Source: Bacteroidota bacterium (GTDB lineage: Bacteria; Bacteroidota; Bacteroidia; Bacteroidales; Tenuifilaceae). From it: DNA of 9,537 bases. The DNA lies in the NCBI GenBank assembly GCA_023406715.1, contig JAEXVC010000006.1:1-9537 (forward strand), read 5' to 3'. The notes below the pieces were generated by a model. That model saw only the letters and a program-made list of their open reading frames with translations. It made no database searches and was not told the DNA's origin. The position numbers were made by a program, and so were the translations under genes. Below, piece by piece: positions 7,302-9,537 of the stretch. Position 1 is the stretch's first letter, and each line of letters starts with the position of its first letter.

Positions 7302-7587
7302 AAAAATTTAACTTTTCCATAATCCGTTTAACGGAATCATCAGGAATTTTTGGTGTTAATCGTTCTAACTCATTCATTAGGGATTTAAGCCGATGAATTT
7401 CTTTGGTTAAAGGAAATGGTAACTGAATTACCTCCTGATTGTTATAGCCGTCCCCATTATTGTATGTTTTCCTGATGTAAAGTAGTTGTGTGTAGATTCT
7501 ATTCATAGGCATCTTTTTTGCAATAACGGAAATGTACTTCCAATTATTGTATGAAAAAGTGCTATTATTTTTAATACGATAGAACAC
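7300..7587 (-). CDS. Small unrecognised ORF
   Basis: The frame runs 95 codons from a GTG at 7587, which lies inside an inverted repeat; the more natural start is ATG at 7512, giving 70 residues (ATG at 7506 is two codons further on). I do not recognise the product. The C-terminal half looks protein-like: LTKEIHRLKSLMNELERLTPK suggests an amphipathic helix, followed by IPDDSVKRIMEKLNF as a second helix. There is no signal peptide and no membrane helix. The stop codon runs directly into an intrinsic terminator on the same strand, which favours a transcribed gene. It lies downstream of the sigma factor and could share its transcript. It may also be the remains of a longer gene cut by the inverted repeat. 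Real gene: roughly even odds. Confidence 0.5.
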   Translation of the reverse strand: MFYRIKNNSTFSYNNWKYISVIAKKMPMNRIYTQLLYIRKTYNNGDGYNNQEVIQLPFPLTKEIHRLKSLMNELERLTPKIPDDSVKRIMEKLNF

Positions 7588-7664
7588 TAATTGAACAGAT
7601 TTGCACAGTCAAACTAACGATAGATTTGTGCAAATCTGTTCTATCCCTGTAATTAGTGTTCTAT
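7579..7664. repeat. Long interrupted inverted repeat directly after the sigma factor gene
   Basis: The left arm 7579-7607 consists of ATAGAACACTAATT plus GAACAGATTTGCACA. The right arm is its exact complement in two blocks: TGTGCAAATCTGTTC (7627-7641) and AATTAGTGTTCTAT (7651-7664). A 9-base insertion TATCCCTGT (7642-7650) splits the right arm only. The loop is 19 nt. This gives 29 perfect base pairs with a one-sided bulge. It ends one base before the sigma factor stop codon. No run of T follows on either strand, so it is not a standard terminator. No convincing target-site duplication flanks it. Confidence 0.9.
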
Positions 7665-8258
7665 TTAAAACCCAAACTCAAGGCTTAAATTTTTCTCTTT
7701 TACTGTTTTCCGAAGGTTTATTAATGCATATCTCATTCTACCCAGCGCAGTATTTATGCTAACGTTGGTTAATTCAGCAATTTCTTTGAAACTTAAATCG
7801 CCATAGTAACGGAGCATTATTACCTCTTTTTGGTCGTCGGGTAACATGTCGACAAGCATTCTTATTTCATCTAAAACCCTATCGAACACCATTGCTTGCT
7901 CAACGTTCATCTCAGCAAAACGTGGCGAACTGAACAAATCGACAGGTGAATCCTCGTTGGAAACCTCACGGTACTGCTTGTTATGACGAAAATGGTCAAT
8001 CACCAGATTATGCGCTATGCGCATTAACCATGACTGGAACCGGTTGTTCTCCGAGTATCGTCCTTCTTTTAACGAGCGAATAACCTTCACAAAGGTTTCC
8101 TGCATTAAGTCTTCTGCCAAATGGGGTTTGCGCACCATCATTAAAATGTAGGTGTACACTTTTCTTTCATGACGCTTAATAAGCATCTCCAACGCGGCAT
8201 TACTACCATTGATGATTTCCGACAGAAGCTCTTGGTCGGTGATGTGGTTTGCATTCAC
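7665..8258 (-). CDS. Sigma-70 family (ECF-like) RNA polymerase sigma factor
   Basis: A 197-residue protein with the two-domain layout of small alternative sigma factors. Region 2 covers about 22-95, with YILMMVRKPHLAEDLMQETF (-10 recognition/core binding) and RFQSWLMRIAHNLVIDHFR (73-91). Region 4 covers about 130-185, with LPDDQKEVIMLRYYGDLSF and a helix-turn-helix in KEIAELTNVSINTALGRMRY. Regions 1.1 and 3 are absent. It should direct RNA polymerase to a set of promoters; the regulon is unknown. The start is GTG at 8258: a TAA lies five codons upstream in frame, and AGGAGG (8269-8264) sits 5 nt before the GTG. No anti-sigma gene is next to it, so control may be at transcription level or by a distant partner. 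Confidence 0.95.
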   Translation of the reverse strand: MNANHITDQELLSEIINGSNAALEMLIKRHERKVYTYILMMVRKPHLAEDLMQETFVKVIRSLKEGRYSENNRFQSWLMRIAHNLVIDHFRHNKQYREVSNEDSPVDLFSSPRFAEMNVEQAMVFDRVLDEIRMLVDMLPDDQKEVIMLRYYGDLSFKEIAELTNVSINTALGRMRYALINLRKTVKEKNLSLEFGF

Positions 8259-8263
8259 GGCAA

Positions 8264-8269
8264 CCTCCT
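8264..8269 (-). promoter_or_regulatory. Strong Shine-Dalgarno for the GTG-started sigma factor
   Basis: Minus-strand AGGAGG lies 5 nt before the GTG start. It decides the start, because the frame is closed by TAA just upstream and no ATG precedes the conserved region. It stands out in this window: rsmE, uvrA, the phosphoesterase and hydrolase genes have no comparable site. Confidence 0.75.
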
Positions 8270-8590
8270 CTTATTTTGGTTAACGTGTAGAGCTTCTATC
8301 TATAGGCAATCAGTTTTAAGAGTTTGTAGAATAATTATAACATTTATTGTGCCAAGTAAGCTAATTTTTCTGAAATAATCAAAATTGCTTTAGTATTTTA
8401 TACATACTTTTGATACAAAATGTTTCCAAATTCCATAATTATCATCAGATTTCAGAGGGATTTTGTTGTTGATTTTAAATGGTATATAACAATAGTTCAA
8501 ACCGAATACATATTCATAAACTTCATCTAACCTCTTTTAATTCAATTAACATTTAACCAATAATCGTCAACTTATTCACCCAATAACCGC

Positions 8591-8598
8591 TATCTTTG
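8591..8598 (+). promoter_or_regulatory. Putative -7 promoter element of uvrA
   Basis: TATCTTTG fully matches TAnnTTTG and lies 18 bp before the uvrA ATG, giving a leader of roughly ten bases. No good TTTG is found at the -33 distance (around 8566-8571), so the upstream half is weak. No LexA-type site was recognised by eye. Confidence 0.5.
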
Positions 8599-8616
8599 TT
8601 AGTTAATTTTTTGCAA

Positions 8617-9537
8617 ATGGCGGTTCAGGATAAAAACGTTATATCGATAAAAGGGGCTAGGGTTCATAACCTTAAGAATATTAGCCTCGATATTCCTCGT
8701 AATAAACTAATTGTAATAACAGGAGTTTCCGGCTCGGGAAAGTCATCCTTGGCATTCGATACAATTTACGCCGAAGGGCAAAGACGCTACGTTGAAAGTT
8801 TATCATCGTACGCTAGGCAGTTCCTTGGACGTGTTGCAAAGCCAGAGGTCGATATTATCAGCGGAATTCCACCGGCCATTGCTATTGAGCAAAAGGTTAA
8901 TACTCGTAATCCGCGTTCAACCGTAGGAACGTCTACGGAAATATACGATTACCTTAAATTACTATTTGCAAGAATAGGGAAAACTTACTCCCCTGTTTCA
9001 GGGAAACTTGTAAAAAAGCAATCGGTAAGCGATGTGGTTAACTTTATAAGCGCTTACGACGAGGGTGTGAAAATGACCCTGCTAGCACCCTTGGTGCTAA
9101 ATGGTAACCCAAAAGCAAGGCTTGATGAACTTGCCCGCGAGGGTTTTACACGCGTAGAAGCGGGCGAACAAACAATCAGGATTGATGAGGATAAAATTCG
9201 CGAATTAATCAATATCTCAGGGGCCGAATTACGGCTGGTAGTAGACCGCTTTGCAGTTTCGCACGAGGAGGATTTCCTTAGTCGTATTGCCGATTCCATT
9301 CAAACAGCATTTGCTGAAGGCAACGGGTTCTGCCTAATCAAAATACATCTTGACGATAAGGTTTTGGAGGAGCATTTCTCCAATATTTTTGAGATTGATG
9401 GAATTAAGTTTGAAGAACCAACCGAGCATCTTTTCAGCTTTAACAGTCCACTTGGCGCCTGTCCAAAATGCGAGGGCTACGGAAAAGTAATTGGGATTGA
9501 TGAGGATTTGGTGGTTCCCAACAGAGGACTTTCTATT
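8617..9537 (+). CDS. uvrA: UvrA excinuclease ABC subunit A, 5' part (3'-truncated)
   Basis: The first 307 codons of UvrA, the damage-recognition ATPase of nucleotide excision repair, which loads UvrB onto lesions in DNA; the rest lies beyond the window. It opens with MAVQDKNVISIKGARVHNLK, followed by Walker A GVSGSGKSS (36-44), AEGQRRYVESLSSYARQFLG and NPRSTVGTSTEIYDYLKLLF, all diagnostic of the first ABC half. The UvrB-binding and insertion region follows, and near the end the zinc-module motif SFNSPLGACPKCEGYGKV (Cys282, Cys285). After LLFARIGK the sequence is TYSPVSGK, without the Cys pair that many other UvrA proteins have there. ATG 8617 was chosen because it directly precedes the conserved ISIKGARVHNLK. 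An upstream TTG is possible but adds only two residues. Confidence 0.98.
   Translation, partial: MAVQDKNVISIKGARVHNLKNISLDIPRNKLIVITGVSGSGKSSLAFDTIYAEGQRRYVESLSSYARQFLGRVAKPEVDIISGIPPAIAIEQKVNTRNPRSTVGTSTEIYDYLKLLFARIGKTYSPVSGKLVKKQSVSDVVNFISAYDEGVKMTLLAPLVLNGNPKARLDELAREGFTRVEAGEQTIRIDEDKIRELINISGAELRLVVDRFAVSHEEDFLSRIADSIQTAFAEGNGFCLIKIHLDDKVLEEHFSNIFEIDGIKFEEPTEHLFSFNSPLGACPKCEGYGKVIGIDEDLVVPNRGLSI

Larger units (their letters stand above)
8259..8616. other. 358-bp non-coding divergent region between sigma factor and uvrA
   Basis: AT-rich spacer between two divergent genes. I see the sigma factor Shine-Dalgarno at its left end and a uvrA -7 element at its right end. No convincing TAnnTTTG element is seen for the sigma factor, no clear long inverted repeat, and no credible ORF (a short plus-strand frame overlapping the sigma gene is a shadow). 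The length is more than two promoters need, so an operator or a small RNA is possible but unsupported. Confidence 0.6.

Noticed and set aside
7579..7664. Insertion sequence ends or integrase attachment site
   Set aside because: No transposase or integrase is nearby, there is no tRNA, and no flanking duplication is visible; kept only as an inverted repeat.
8169..8378. Plus-strand ORF starting inside the sigma factor gene and running into the spacer
   Set aside because: Most of it is antisense to conserved sigma factor sequence, and the remainder has no supporting start signal or protein-like pattern.
9054..9299. Minus-strand ORF of 81 codons within uvrA
   Set aside because: Antisense shadow of uvrA; Ser and Arg-rich with no recognisable pattern.

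Overview
The window comes from a member of the Bacteroidota, most likely a Bacteroidales or Marinilabiliales-type organism. The evidence is AT-rich DNA, mostly without Shine-Dalgarno sequences, several matches to the Bacteroidota promoter element TAnnTTTG (upstream of rsmE, uvrA and the phosphoesterase gene), and protein families typical of that phylum. No phage, integrase, transposase, CRISPR array, tRNA or rRNA is visible. Most of the window is ordinary chromosome.

Layout. 1-3018 (+) is the 3' part, 1005 codons, of a very large uncharacterised protein, probably of the cell envelope. It converges on a YfcE/MJ0936-type metallophosphoesterase (3015-3515, -), and the two stop codons share one TTAA. 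That gene is divergent from rsmE (3670-4368, +), the 16S rRNA m3U1498 methyltransferase. The 154-bp gap holds a promoter for each side and a four-copy 7-bp tandem repeat that overlaps the likely -33 region of rsmE. rsmE ends in a bidirectional hairpin terminator, against which a compact minus-strand cluster converges: SPFH/band-7 membrane protein (7205-6234), small ribbon-helix-helix protein (6230-6027), small zinc-ribbon protein (6040-5825) and exported alpha/beta hydrolase (5809-4415). Spacing of 3 bp, an overlap of 14 bp and 15 bp imply one transcript.

Upstream of this cluster, behind a perfect 28-bp palindromic terminator, lies a small unrecognised ORF (7587-7300, -). Next come a long interrupted inverted repeat (7579-7664) and a sigma-70 family (ECF-like) sigma factor (8258-7665, -) with a GTG start and an unusually strong Shine-Dalgarno. 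A 358-bp non-coding region separates it from the divergent 5' part of uvrA (8617 to the window end, +).

Functionally the window combines housekeeping genes (rsmE, uvrA), a phosphoesterase, a regulator (sigma factor), a large envelope protein and the SPFH-RHH-Zn-ribbon-hydrolase cluster. The cluster is the least understood set and the best candidate for an undescribed functional module. The two intergenic repeats are the most notable non-coding structures.
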